Below, in pieces: positions 21,626-34,304 of a stretch of 64,000 nucleotides of DNA; the first letter of the stretch is position 1; every line of letters begins with the position of its first letter. Under the pieces are notes generated by a model that searched no databases, was not told where the DNA came from, and worked only from the letters and a program-made list of their open reading frames with translations. Source of the DNA: Trichuris trichiura (taxonomy: Eukaryota; Nematoda; Enoplea; Trichinellida; Trichuridae); contig JBAJFE010000014.1 of NCBI GenBank assembly GCA_037903355.1, positions 5,022,001 through 5,086,000 of the forward strand. Direction: 5' to 3'. Both the position numbers and the translations under genes were made by a program.

Positions 21626-24600
21626 ATGGCTCAAATACTGACTGGAATTAAGCCGCCAGCAGGTGTTTTCAGACAAATTGAGCAGGACCCACCCCCATTT
21701 GCCTTTCTTGACCCTAACTGCGTTGATTCTAATGGTGTTCCACAATCTTCAGCATCGACCCCTTCAGGTAAACTCGCTCTACAGTATGAGGTGTTTGATT
21801 TCTAATCTATTCATTTTTGGGAAAGTCTATTTCTTATGGTGATGATGATGATGATGGCCGTATTATAACACCATCGTACAGATTTTATCAATGCATTTCC
21901 AATGCCCTTCAAGAATAGCGGAATAGGAAAAAGTTAACCATGTAGAACGGATCTTTTAGTTCTTCTCGCTTGAGCAGTCTGATTTACTAATTCCTTAGTC
22001 ATTTCACCGTGACATCAGAACCAGTAGCATGTGAGATTATCCTGTGTTTCATGTAATTAATTCAGTCTTTGAAAAGCACTAAGGAGAGGAGGTAAAACAA
22101 ATCTGGTATCCTGAAACCGGAAATGGGTTGTCAGAAATGACAGTGAAACGTATTGCGCAATTAAGGACCGCATGACCATTCTATTTGTCTGGAGAAATGA
22201 TTTATGATGGCATCACATTTCATGTTACGTTTAATGCATATGACTAGTAGCCATATTTGAGCGGGAAGGAATAGCTCTTTTGCGGGAGCAGCACATAGCT
22301 AATGCTAATTTGAAAGCAGGCATTTATCCGACAAAATTTTTCAGCGCGGACACTTCAGGACAGGATGTTCACATAAATCATTTATGAGTAATGGTTATTA
22401 GTTTAAACTCTAATAGAAGATGAATGACTAATTTGCATAAAAAGTATTTACAGTCGCTATCTGTTCTAACTTTGAAAAAGAAATTAAACAGCAAGGACAT
22501 TATAATTAGTCATAGTCCTGAAGGTTTGCTCAAAGTTTTTGTCACCAAGGAAGCTGTCAGCTTTCAGTTTTACAGTAGTGGTCTTTCGTGTGAATTATAT
22601 TCGAAGTGTATTCCCGCTAGACCGAACTGTGTTACCATTCCATCATCATAAAATGAAAATGTTTTACTTACAAAAGATCTGTTTGAACTGTAACGCATGA
22701 TTTTCGGTTTTCTGTCTTCATACGAATACACCACCTTGGAAACTTTCGCTGAGGAAAAAAGTAATAATCGCACGATCCCTCAGTGCTAAAGTAGAAGTTT
22801 GGTTAACTTCATTCAAATTGCCGTTCTTCTTTTGCTTTATCTATCTTCGTTTACATAACATGATCATGGCGTTTCACTGTGCTGATTCATCCGTACTCAA
22901 TTATTGTCGTACATATGATCTTAATTCTTATTCATAGAATTTTCTTTGAAAGTACTGCCTTGCATTCATGCTAGATTTAAGCGTTCTAAGTGACGCAATC
23001 CATTCAAGCATTCACCTATTTAGCAACGTTTACGCCGGTCATCTTGTGATATTGTCTTTTCTATTTATTCTTTGTTTTTTCATGATACAGTTCCTTTGCA
23101 AACTTACCTGATAATGTCTCAATGTAGACAGATCGCTTACATTATATCAGCAAGCAAGACATGGAAGAAAAAAAGCTGGAGTATTTCCCAGAAATATTAG
23201 CATTTTAGGAAAAGTTTTGCCCAAGTTAGGCTGCAGAAAATGCGAAATGTTTTTTTTTCATTAAGTGTTCATCATAATCATATCTGCTTCATAGGATGCC
23301 ACGGCTGCTCTCATATGAGGAAAATAAAAGTGTTGTACTTGTTCGCAGCAGTTCGCTCAGTCAAGTTGCCTTCTGGCATGAGAGCCTTAGCAATATTTTC
23401 GAAAGAACAGACTTGTTTCATTCATCAGTGCGTATTTCTGTAACGGGATTTTTCGTCATTCGAAGTGTTACATCTTTTTACGGACGTTTTCCTTTTCCAA
23501 AAACGCCACGTCCACGCGCAGAAAGGAAAACATTATTCGCTTCATAAGAAGGCCTAACTTGGAACTGCCATCAGCTAAGCTTTTTTCTTATACACAATAA
23601 AATATTCGCATTATGCGGAACTGTGTACTGGCAGTATATTGCAGCCTTGTACTATTCCGCTGACTTTCCTTGTACTTCCAGTGAGGAGTGATGTAGCTTT
23701 ACTATCTTTCCTACGCGTTAGTTGATCTATGATATGTTATAAATAGAAAACAAAGTTATCATGTGCCGCGCGACATGCATGGTTCTCCTCTTTTCAGCTT
23801 CAAACATTTACTTTGTCAGTAAATTGGAACCGTTCTGCATGATGAATTTTTGTTCAAAAAGGTTCACCGTGCCTGTCTGTACACTAATGGCTGCCTCAAG
23901 AAGGGCGCACATGGACTAATCAAAACTTTAATGGGACTGTAAAGCCAGAATGCTTTGCAAGTAGCGCATTTCTTTTTATAAGAACACATTAGCTGAATAG
24001 GTTAAACCTATGGATAGATAGCTCATTTTGACTTTCAGACATTTTAGCTCGTTTAGTTTGCTGAAGGCGGCATTTGGTAGCATGCTTACTAATGCTAGTA
24101 AGGTTAATAGCATGCTGAAAAAGCAACCAAATATGTATAATCTGCTTTGAGTTTTAGTTTGTTGCAGGGAAAAAGATGCAGTCCCAACGTTATTATATAA
24201 ACTTTTAAATGTGTAAATGTTTGCAGCGCAGTGAGTCGCTCACTATAAACATGCACTATAAACATTTTTGTTTCTATATTGAAGTATTCCAAGTAAACAA
24301 TTAGTCTTCAGCCAAATATCGATGCTAGAGCTCTATCACTGTTTTGCATTCTGACTGAACTAATTTACACGAGACGTACAATGAGCCCTTAACTATTACC
24401 ATTGCTGAAATAGTGGAGAGCTGGGTTGTAGTAATAACTTAGGGCTGCTCATGCTTTCAACAAAGTATAGCCGTGAATCCAGATTTAGGACACCGTCCAT
24501 TTAGCTTTTTAATTCATTTTAAACCGGAATGGAACTGTGTCTCTATATGTGCTTTTTTTCTTTTCGCAGCTTCCCTACAGCAAGAAAGACTCAACAATGT

Positions 24601-27600
24601 TTCATGGACTTCCGCAGACGCTGTCAACCGGCACCATTTGATGCAGTACAATATTTGCTACAGTACGACAGCTTCATCTTTTGCAGCGTCGTCTGCCTCA
24701 GGGCAGTATAGTTCAGGTGAGTAGTTTAAAAGCTCTTTCGCAATTGAGGCCCATTAAATTGAAATATGCCATCACTAAATCGTAAGTAGCTTCAATCACC
24801 GTGGCAATTCAAATATCTTACGGAAATGATTTGCATCTTGCAGACAATTAAATCGATATGATAAAGAGCCAACAAAGGAGCTGGTCGCGTGTCTGACAGT
24901 ATAATTGCCTGACATATCTGCCGTAGTTCCTTTGTTCACCTTGTACCTCACTCAGAGCTCTTAAGAAGCCCTGGTTGCGTGTTTAGTGGCCTTTCCACTA
25001 ATAGTATTGATCGTCGTTTCCAAAGATAAACTGTTGCCGACTTGGCGTACCAGTAATTAGTTAAAGCCATGCCAGGAAACTCCAGCGGAAATAGGTAACG
25101 ACAAACCGCGGGAAACCTAGTCATAACCAGAGGGGAGCACATGCAGTGTTCAACCAACTGTCTCTAACTTGTCTTCTCTTGCTTATGTCTTTCTCTATTC
25201 AGTTGACACCCTCTAAAGTGCAGTGTAGCACACCACCCGCAGAATTTTAGAGTCAACGTATGGCTCAATTATTCCTACCTTTTGGAATCCCCTCTGCGAG
25301 CTGTTAAAAGCATAGCCACGTCTTTAACGGATTCTTGTCTCTTTAGCTCAATAGTATTGATAAAATAGTATGTCAGGTACTCAACACGTCTTTCTCCGTG
25401 AGCCATAGCGTTTTCCAACAGACTGTCGTAAAAACCCTTAAAGTTCGATACGTTAAACCATGAGATAAACTTCAATTTACAGATGATTTCATTTCGCAAT
25501 ATATTTGAAGAAAACGTGCCGTGAACCCCCTATGTACTTCTGGCGGTGTTAACATAGGCAGAAAATGTACTATTCCGTTCCACGTAAAAATATCCATTAA
25601 AAAAATGGTGAAGTTTCTAGCGAAAAATGTACTGTTAACGCTAATGTTCAAAGATAATTGGGTAATTCTACCTTACCACTTAAAATGCTTCATTTTGTAA
25701 GTGCTGACTTTCGCATATTTTGTAGCTAACTAAGTGAGGGTTTAGCGCTATGCGACGATTATATTACTTGACGCTGATTGACTCTAATCGCTTCCGCTGA
25801 ATACGGCAGTTAGCAGCATGCGACTTGCACTAACTGGTTCGATATTTTGTGATGCGGAAGCAGATGTGTGCCCTTTCTCCCTGTTTTTTCTTCTTCTTCT
25901 TCTTCTCCTATGCAGTTAACTTGCGCATAAATGTTTCAAGAAAATACAGTTGCTTCTACACACACCCTGCTTTCACTTAATCGCCCGCATCAAAATTCTT
26001 GCTCCTGTAACGCTTCTGCCACTTTCAGCGCTGGCAAAGTTTTTCACTAAACCTGTCATACAAAATTCTTTCGGCATTTGTCGCTGTTTTCTGGTTTAAA
26101 GGGAAAGTCTTAATTTTTAAAATTGACCAATAAAGAAGGAGTGGAGGAAAGTGACTAGAAATTTTAAGATGTGAAGCAGACCTACCGTTCTATCATGCCT
26201 ACAGAGAAAAGGCCAAACGTTTATCCCACTTATAAGATTCTTGAAGCAGAATTTATGCACTAACTTAGCAGTGTCTTTATTAATCGGTCCGAGTTGGGAA
26301 TTGGATGTACTCAGAAGGGGTTTACTTTAATCTGTCAAGTTAATTGCGTGAATAACGGGTGTTTTGTAACAATCGTCTATGGCATTTCGTTATTCGTGAC
26401 AACTGCTGGCTGTTGATAAAATAAAGATTTTTAATGTCCATCGTCTACACGTCTGCTCTTGTCTCGTCTTAAGCAGAGAACTGCGAAAAGTATAATGACA
26501 GGAATGTCACACGGCCTTAGGAGAACACAGGTTACTGTGAACTCTAAAATTTTCTTCAGTTTTTAAGCATCTTTGATGCACGCAAAAGAGTTATTTTCAC
26601 ATTCTAAAGAAATCTCAACTGCTTGACCAGCCATGAACTTGTTGCTTGGTCCTCTTTGCTATTATTGCGAATTTATTTAATCTTGGCACAAGTTACCACA
26701 AAGAAAAAAATTCCAAAGCGTTGTTTTCTACTGACGGTTACAGTTAAATGTACTTCATCAAACATTTTGAATTTCTCGGACAAATGCGGTAAAGATAAGT
26801 GAAGATGAACATAGCCTTTCTGCATGCCAAAATTGAACAAAACTTTCAAACTGGCAGTCAATTTACGGCTGTATGTTTGCCGTCTTTGGAGCTCCTATCG
26901 TTCATTTTATCGTTTGCTCATGAAAACAAGACATGAGCAGTCTCTTGATAGCTCTGGGTATTAAAAACTTGTATTTTATCAGCGTTTACCAGTGGACGCG
27001 AATCACTAAATGTTAACTGCCTCTTGCAAACCCTTCTAGCATAGCCTGTTATAGACCAAGCAAGCATCTTGACGGTCAGCTTTAAGTGTTTGTAATACGT
27101 TGATTGCAGCATTAGGTTATGGGTACTCAGTAAACATTTGATACATAGTAAACATTTCACTCATATTCCTTTGCAAGAAACACAGAGAACAAATTTTCGG
27201 AACTTTGAAAATGGTTTGCTCAAAAGAAAAACGTTTTCTCTGCGAAGCAGTGGCGAGGATTTCTAGTTAATGCGGCTAATCACTCATGGCCAAATCCCAA
27301 TACTAAATTCCACTGGTGTAAGCACAGCTCCAGCATTTAAATTGGATTTTAAGAAATCACAACTAAGAAGCAGCTAGCAGCAACGGTCTTACGTAAATCG
27401 TTAGATAAAATTTAAAAAAGGTAATGCCGCAATGCTTCTTACTAAATACCCAAAACTCGAACCTGAGCCCATTTTAAAACGGAATACATCCCTACTTTGA
27501 AAAGTAGCCACGTTCGACTTGGCGAAATTAGGTGCTTCGTTGATTACTGAATGTGGTAGTAAAATCGTTCAAAATTCCAAAATTTTTCTTCTTATTACAG

Positions 27601-30600
27601 CATCTCCAAGTCAAAAGAGAATATTTTGCAGCAGTGTTACGAGGCTGAGCGAATGGGCATTTCTGCTATCTTGGGCTTAGTACACTGATTACTCATTATA
27701 ATCACTGCTTATGGAATGACGCAAATATTAATATAGGATACATCCCGACTGATCGAAGCCAACCTGACGTGCTCAGTCTTTATTTCTGTATCCATCGCTC
27801 TTTTGTTCTCTTATGCTTCAGTTCAGGCTTAAACCTAAATCTGCACCCGCATTTGCAATATATCTTTATGTATGCATGTATACTGGACATGCGTTTACAG
27901 ACCTGTCCACTGGATGGTCAAGATCAAAAGAGCGATTGACCACCTAGTTAAGCTGGCAACACATCCTTAGTTTAACGCGCCTCCCGGTCGAAAGCAGTAA
28001 CGCTTAGCAGTGCGGAGAAATCGTGAATGGCCATGCCAGCTTAACAATCCATGTTCGGTTACTCTCATTAACGCAAAATCGTTAATGCAAACAATGAGAT
28101 ATTATTATCTTTAAGCGACATTAAATATGTAGATGTTAGTAGTAATATCATTCCGTGTAGAGGGTTCTCTCGAATACAAGAAAGAATAACAGCGATTTGT
28201 GGAAAACAAAATTATACCTCAAATGAGCATTAAAAAAATAATATGCACTTCAAGCTCGACTGTTCAGAGTAAATCACCGAAAATTCAGATATTAAAGTAA
28301 TTTGTTTTAGTTGTCCGCTCTTTGTTCACCTTTCCATTTCGTTAATTCTCAGCTCCATTTCTCAAGGAGTATCCTACAAAAATCTGTCATGCTGCAATTT
28401 ACTATCGAGTTGACCTGAGGAAATCACATTTACGTGAAAACGTTTGTTACAGAACTTGGCCTTAGCACTGTTCTAGGTTTCTTGGCAGCTAAACCAAAGA
28501 GACGTTTTATACAATATTGCTTTTTCATGATTAAGTTGTTTCTTCTTACGGAGTAAGTTCCGTTTGGAAAGTAAAGCTTTTATTACATTCCGTAGTTTTT
28601 GGGCCACGCGTGCCTCGCCCTCAGCGGTGTTAAAATTAATATGATCAGGAGCGGAGTCGCCATGCAATCGGTTTTGGCGGTTTAAAACAGTTTTTAAAGT
28701 CTTTTTTGAAGTTTTCTCTGTCTGTCAGCCGACTGTTTTTTTTGCCCGTATCTTGAACCATCTTACTATGTAAATGTTGCGACATACATGCTGAATCGTT
28801 CCGTGTCTATTCCATGTTCCATGCAAATTTATCCATTTTCGATTTTCTTCCGTATGTCTTAATTAGTTCCAAGTTTATTCCATTTTCTATGCAAATTTAT
28901 CTCTTTTTTGTATTTCCATTATGATGTCCTATGGTTTTATATGTATTTTATTTTATCTTTTCACATGTCCCACGCGCTCGTGTATGCAGTCAGTTTAGCA
29001 AGCAACAGTTGGAGCGCGTAATAATGTTTGCCCACAGTTCACTAATTCCTGCATCTTGATCCCGATTGTATGTTAAGTTATGTCTAATGTAAGGGGCCTT
29101 GAAAATGTGATGCTTTTGTACGGGACTGTGTGTTTTCATATTGAAAATATCTTTATTACGGATTCTGTCCCATTGAGATATAAAATAAAAAGATTTTTCT
29201 CTCTCCGAAGCTTTCGGGTCTGCCGCGACCCGTCTTCAGCGGTCCAATGATCTGTGCGGTGGTTACTGAGACGACATTTGTCTTCCATCACTTTTCAACG
29301 TTTAAAACGAGAGTTTTAAAGTTCTTCTTCTGTGTCTGTCAGCGCCGGTATTCTTGCAGAAATTTGTTTAGGTATGGGCCGACCTTGTGGTTTCGTTTTC
29401 AATTTTTATTCCTTTGTTCCAAAAATGTGATTTGATTTTTCTTCAGTGTTTTAGTTCCCATTGATTTTAGCTTGTCCAACCTTTGAAACCTTGTTCCAAA
29501 ATTGTGAAGATTAGTTTCTTAATTATATCGTCGCGCTTGTGTGTCAACTATTGAGGGAACAGCAATTGTGGAGTGTAATGATATTTGTCCATAAATTGCT
29601 AATGTCTCCCCTTTGGTCTCGATTGAAAGTCACGTTGTTTCTAATATAGAGAGCCTCTTAGTTTTCTTAGATGTACGTTACTTTCATAGCAAAGGGCTCT
29701 TGGATGGACGGGCTGTTTGCAATTCACCGCATGTTCTACCACCGCGGAAGATTGAATTGCCTTTTCCATGGTTTTTGTTGGATCCAATATTAGTCTTCCG
29801 CGGCGAGGTATTGGGGAGTGCTTATTGTGTAGGCTACTTTTTGCATTGTTGTAACCGTTTAGTTTTCTTATGTGTTCTTTGAATCGGTGTTCTAAAGTAT
29901 TCCCTGTTTCGCTGATGTAAACTGCTGAACGAGAGCATTCGATCGCGTAGATGAGACCCGTTCTTTCGTTTATGGGAATTTTCCTTTTGACCGTCCAGAG
30001 AATTGACCTGAGATTGGGAGAATTTTTCCCATAAACGAAAGAACGGATCTCATCTACGCAATCGAATGCTCTTGTTCAGCAGTTTACATCAGCGAAACAG
30101 GGAATACTTTAGAACACCGATTCAAAGAACACATAAGGAAACTAAACGGTTACAACAATGCAAAAAGTAGCCTACACAATAAGCACTCCCCAACACCTCG
30201 CCGCGGAAGACCAATATTGGATCCAACAAAAACCATGGAAAAGGCAATTCAATCTTCCGCGGTGGTAGAACATCCGGTGAATTTGAAATAGCCCGTCCAT
30301 CCAAGAGCCCTTTCCTGTGACAGTAACCTACGCCTAAGAAAACTAAAAGAGGCTCTCTACATTAGAAACAACGTGACTTTCAATCGAGACCAAGGGGCAG
30401 ACATGAGCGATTTATGGACAAATATCATTACACTCCACAATTGTTGTTCCCTCAATAGTTGACACACAAGCGCGACGATATAATTAAGAAACTAATCTTC
30501 ACAATTTTGGAACAAAGTTTCAAAGGTTGGACAAGCTAAAATCAATGGGAACTAAAACACTGAAGAAAAATCAAATCACATTTTTGGAACAAAGGGATAA

Positions 30601-33600
30601 AAATTGAAAACGAAACTACAAGGTCGGCCCATGCATAAACAAATTTCTACAAGAATACTGGCGCTGACAGACACAGAAGAAGAACTTTAAAACTCTCGTT
30701 TTAAACGTTGAAAAGTGACGGAAGACAAATGTCGTCTCAGTAACCACTACACAGATCATTGGACCGCTGAAGACGGGTCGCGGCAGACCCGAAAGCTTCG
30801 GAGAGAGAGAAAAATCTTTTTATTGTACATCTCAACGGGACAGAATCCGTAATAAAGATATTTTCAATGTAAAGGGCTTCCTTAATCCTTTGTAAGCGTA
30901 TGTTATTTTCGTAGCATAAGACCTTTGGTTGGAGTGTGCCGCGTGTTCCACCACAGCGGAGGCTTGAATAGCTTTTTCCATGGTAGCACTTGGATCAAGT
31001 ACCGGTCTTCCTCTTTGAGCGATGGGAGTGCTACTATTGTTAAGAATGGTTTCTGAGTTCTTGTAACTTGTGAGCTTTTTTATGTTTTCATTGAATCTAT
31101 GTTCTAACCTGTTTCTCCAATATAGATCCCTGAGCAAGCACATTCGACCGCGTAGACCAGCCCCGTCTATTGCTTTTTAGCCACTCTTTCCTTGTCTTAT
31201 CAACCGCTGTACACCAACTTGCAAGCACTGAAATGACCTGACAAAGTTGTTCTCAGTGTTCAATGTTTGAAACTTTGAATCTTCATTGACTGATAGGAAG
31301 CACTGATATAAACAAATGAACAGCTAGCCTTTACAACAGCACCACGTTCTTCAGAGATGAGATGAGTCGGCCTCCGTGTAGCGAGTGCCACACTCATCTT
31401 TCCAACAGATGAATGCAATGTACGGACCATCACCCTTATGCGAAGACGAGAGCAGAGTGACAATGCATATTGGCCGCCGTATCAGAAGTTAATAGCAGAC
31501 CAAAGACACCTTTAAATATCTTCATTTTAACGGGGCAGTTATGTGTTATTATTGACATCAAAAATGAAGGACTTTTCAGCGACGTTTTCACACGTTTATT
31601 CGTTACGGAAAATATAAACCGTTTATTTTATATTTCTACATGCTTTTAAAGCTCCAGAGCTTTCAGAGCCTATCACGCTTCATTTTCAACGGTTACAACT
31701 ACGGGTCCTCTGCGCGGCGAGATTAGTGAAACAGTCGATCACGTTAGTTAAGCTATGCATTATAAATATGGGTAACTTCGCGGCAAGCAGGCCCTGTAGT
31801 TGTAATCGTTAAAAACGGAGTGTGGCAGGCTCCGAAAGCTCTGAAGCTTTAAAAGCGTGTGGAAGTATAAAATAAAGAGTTTGCACCTTCCATAACAAAT
31901 AAAAATATGAAATTATTAACAATTTAATTAGATATATTTTGCTGCTGCGGATACGCTGAATTAAAGAAACGAACGTGAAACGTCCGCCAGGACAATCCAT
32001 TGTTCACTAACCGCTTACTACTACGTCCGCTGCTTACGAAAAAGATTTAAAGATAAAATGACAAGAATTTACCCAGTAAATCTGAAATTATGAATCAGTA
32101 ACTCAGAAAAAGGGTTTAGTGGAAACAGAGTGACAAGGGAAATGAATGAACAAAGCAACAAACTGAGAATTAAACTTAAGGAAAGGGAATGGATTGAAAC
32201 AGGAAAAAAGAGATGTGTTTGAATGATCATGCAAGCAAAAAGAAGTTTACCATCCTTATTCGAAATCTCTTAAGTGCCTACGCACAACCTAGGCATACTT
32301 AATGATGATGAACAGTACGGTAACTTTCTTTTCTTCTTTCTGCTTGTATTATCATTCCAACACCTTCTTCCTAATTCAGTCCGTTTCCTTTCCTTACGCT
32401 TAGTTTCTAGTTTTTTGCTTTGCTCATTCGCTCTCTTCCTCACGCTATTCCCACCAACTCCTTCCTCCTTTTGAGTTCTGCGTTACTGATTCACCATTTC
32501 AGATTTATTAGGTACATTATTATCATTTTCTCTTTAAACTCTCTTCGTAAACAGAAGATGTAGTAGTAAGTGACTAGTGAACAATGGGTTGTGCAAGCGG
32601 ACTGCGACGAACAGTTCGTGTTCGTCCGTTTGCTCTAACTCAGTTGTACCATCAGTGACAAAATAAATGCGTAATTATATTGTTAATAAGACCAAACACC
32701 TATTTACAATTATCAAGTCGTTGCTGTTGAAGAAGCCCAATTCTGACAATGTTACTTCTCACCACGACACTTAAGCTTTCAGTAAATGTTTTGCTGTTTT
32801 AGTCTTTAACCACTTTTAGTTCTGTTCTTGGAACTAATCGATTATATGAAACAGACTTTAACACGTAATAATAGCTACGATTTTTATGAAACCGATAGTA
32901 CATCTAGCCCCAATAGCAAGGATAAATCAAAACCACTTGCATACATCAGTCCACCTGTGTACTAATGCAATGATAAACTGCAAGCTATGGGTCCTTATGC
33001 TGAAAAAGGTAAACTCTCATCGCTAGGAACTGGACATCTGATTAGCCACTTTATTTATTCGTTTAAGTTATAGTAGTACTACAATGTAGAGGAATGTCAT
33101 AACTTTATGAATAGTGGTAGCTTCAATGAGGGAACACAAATCTGAAAAACTGTCACGGGGAAGATACTGCAAATAGCCTTTGCAAAAATAAGCATGCATT
33201 ACAATTTACTAATGCAAGGCACTTCTGTTCTGCTGTTCAACCGTCAAAGATAAATTTAAAAAAAGTGAGCACCTGCCTTTTTAATGAAATGTGACTTTGG
33301 GACGAGTTCTAACAAAAACTTCGCATCATACAATACCGAAAACTAGAGCTTCTGTAGAAATTCTGCTTAACATTTTTTACTTCACTTACTATATTCCTCC
33401 TTCGCTGAGGGCGGGACATGAGCAGTCTCAAAAGTTGCCGATTAAACATATACCTACGAACTGGTGTTCGCCGTCGGCAAAAAAGCTTACGGGACGTGCA
33501 ATAAAAAAATAGCGTACAGACTTTCCATTAAGCATCCGGGACAGAGACTGAAAACGTATTAGAATCTTCGATCATGGCTGCAAGATCATACTTGAATTTT

Positions 33601-34291
33601 TCTATTTTCAACTTAAGTCGAGCATAAGTGAGAATAATAAACGACTTGCATTGAACAACAAACAAATCTTTTCTTACATCTTTTGCAGCCACTTATTTCA
33701 GGGAGTGGTCAAATTCAGCTGTGGCAGTTCTTACTGGAACTGCTGTCTGATAACGCGAACGCCTCGTTCATCGCTTGGGAAGGCATGAATGGCGAATTCA
33801 AGCTCATCGACCCTGAAGAAGTTGCCCGAAGATGGGGAGAACGCAAAAGCAAACCCAACATGAATTACGACAAGTTGAGCAGGGCATTGCGCTACTACTA
33901 TGATAAAAACATTATGACTAAAATTCATGGAAAACGGTACGCCTATAAGTTCGACTTTCAAGGCCTCGCCCAAGCTTGTCAAGCGTCATTGCCGGAATTT
34001 CCGCTTCCCATAGGACCTTATACCACTTCCGATCTCTTTTCCAATTACCGCCACGCAGCAGCAGTGCAAGCGAAGCTCATATGTTTACCACCATCAGCAA
34101 ATGGACAACAAACTATCGTTGCAAACCACGCAAAAGGACTTTGCAACATACCGCCAATTGGTCATCACCATGTGGTTAGTCAACCAAAAAATTATTGGTC
34201 TGAACCTGGACCTCTCACTACAAGTCTGTATGCTCAGGCTTTCAGCACAACTCCTCAAAGAATTACCAGTAGTCTTGTATACGACAAGTAA
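21626..34291 (+). CDS. FEV: ETS-domain transcription factor, FEV/Pet-1 class (C. elegans ets-5 type)
   Basis: A DNA-binding regulator. In vertebrates FEV specifies serotonergic neurons and in C. elegans ets-5 acts in gas-sensing BAG neurons; its role here is inferred. Exons are 21626-21767, 24570-24716 and 33702-34291, all GT-AG and phase-matched (1 and 1), giving 292 residues from the ATG at 21626. The ETS domain starts straight after the last splice: [19 protein letters not shown], then [20 protein letters not shown] with both DNA-contacting Arg residues, and [18 protein letters not shown]. That last block and the C-terminal [15 protein letters not shown] match FEV rather than ERG or FLI1. 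There is no PNT/SAM domain, as expected for FEV. An earlier exon at 17098 could replace this start. Introns of 2.8 and 9.0 kb contrast with the 50-nt introns of neighbouring genes. Confidence 0.9.
21837..21857. repeat. GAT/ATG trinucleotide repeat
   Basis: About six perfect GAT units (GGTGATGATGATGATGATGG) lie 70 bases into the first intron of the FEV-like gene. Confidence 0.9.
24717..28680. other. FEV-like intron, nothing recognised
   Basis: Four kilobases of long intron without a supported exon, RNA gene or complete element. The open frames (for example 26918-27160 minus) lack motifs and splice context. A short CTT microsatellite sits near 25888. Confidence 0.45.
29211..29239 (-). ncRNA. 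hammerhead-like ribozyme core, left arm
   Basis: On the minus strand: CTGAAGA, C, stem II GGGTC/GACCC with loop GCGGCA, then GAAAGC. Position 7 of the core is free in the hammerhead consensus, so CTGAAGA is allowed. It is the mirror copy of 30767-30795. Confidence 0.55.
30030..30420 (+). pseudogene. GIY-YIG endonuclease fragment of PLE, right arm
   Basis: The plus frame starts near 30040 with [20 protein letters not shown] and continues through [39 protein letters not shown] and VEHP to a stop near 30290, then more PLE-like sequence. The mirror copy lies on the minus strand of the left arm. Y-I-G has become Y-I-S, the catalytic Arg-containing helix is retained, and no upstream RT is attached. 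It is a fragment, not a working gene. Confidence 0.7.
30767..30795 (+). ncRNA. hammerhead-like ribozyme core, right arm
   Basis: CTGAAGA, C, GGGTC, loop GCGGCA, GACCC, GAAAGC: identical in sequence to the left-arm copy and facing outwards from the palindrome centre. Stem III and the cleavage site are unresolved. Confidence 0.55.
31623..31877. mobile_element. diverged foldback element
   Basis: 31623-31701 and 31795-31877 are imperfect inverted arms about 80 bp long. The left reads TTTATTTTATATTTCTACATGC and on to TTACAACTA; the right ends GTGGAAGTATAAAATAAA. A loop of about 93 bp separates them. The right arm includes GGCTCCGAAAGCTCTGAAGC, similar to the GAAAGC part of the hammerhead-like cores, but no CTGANGA is left. 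Confidence 0.65.
31878..33690. other. last part of FEV-like intron, nothing recognised
   Basis: No exon, RNA gene or element end is supported. A first acceptor at 33688 (TTTTGCAG) exists, but it enters the ETS frame out of phase with the preceding exon. The acceptor at 33701 (TTATTTCAG) is used in the model instead. Confidence 0.45.
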
Positions 34292-34298
34292 AATTGTA

Positions 34299-34304
34299 AA
34301 TAAA
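34299..34304 (+). terminator. poly(A) signal for FEV-like gene
   Basis: AATAAA lies 8 bases after the stop codon; a second AATAAA at 34327 is a more comfortable distance away. Either could serve. Confidence 0.55.

Larger units (their letters stand above)
29101..30865. mobile_element. long palindromic Penelope-like insertion with GIY-YIG and two hammerhead-like cores
   Basis: Two inverted arms of about 840 bp (29136-29981 and 30027-30865) meet around a 45-bp centre. A one-sided tail (GATGCTTTTGTACGGGACTG and onward) extends the left end, the same tail seen at 7084 and 49145 in the other orientation. AATGTAAGGGGC at 29086 and AATGTAAAGGGC at 30866 form the target duplication. Each arm encodes the end of a GIY-YIG nuclease ([20 protein letters not shown], then FKEH), with S where the motif needs G, and an inward-facing hammerhead-like core near its outer end. 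The arrangement resembles two truncated PLE copies joined in opposite directions. Confidence 0.85.
28690..31170 (-). pseudogene. older Penelope-like element, GIY-YIG part, split by a younger insertion
   Basis: The segments 28690-29100 and 30866-31170 align end to end with the interior of the palindromic element they surround, about 70-75 percent by eye. This is one older copy cut in two. On the minus strand 31080-31170 reads [18 protein letters not shown] then TAG, with the GIY-YIG catalytic signature intact to the stop. After a frame change follow [30 protein letters not shown] and [13 protein letters not shown]. This is the C-terminal endonuclease region of PLEs. It lies antisense in the 9-kb FEV-like intron. 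Confidence 0.8.

Noticed and set aside
33683..33701. Start of the FEV ETS exon at the first acceptor (TTTTGCAG at 33688)
   Set aside because: From the preceding exon's phase 1 this acceptor puts the ETS domain out of frame; the TTATTTCAG acceptor at 33701 keeps it in frame.
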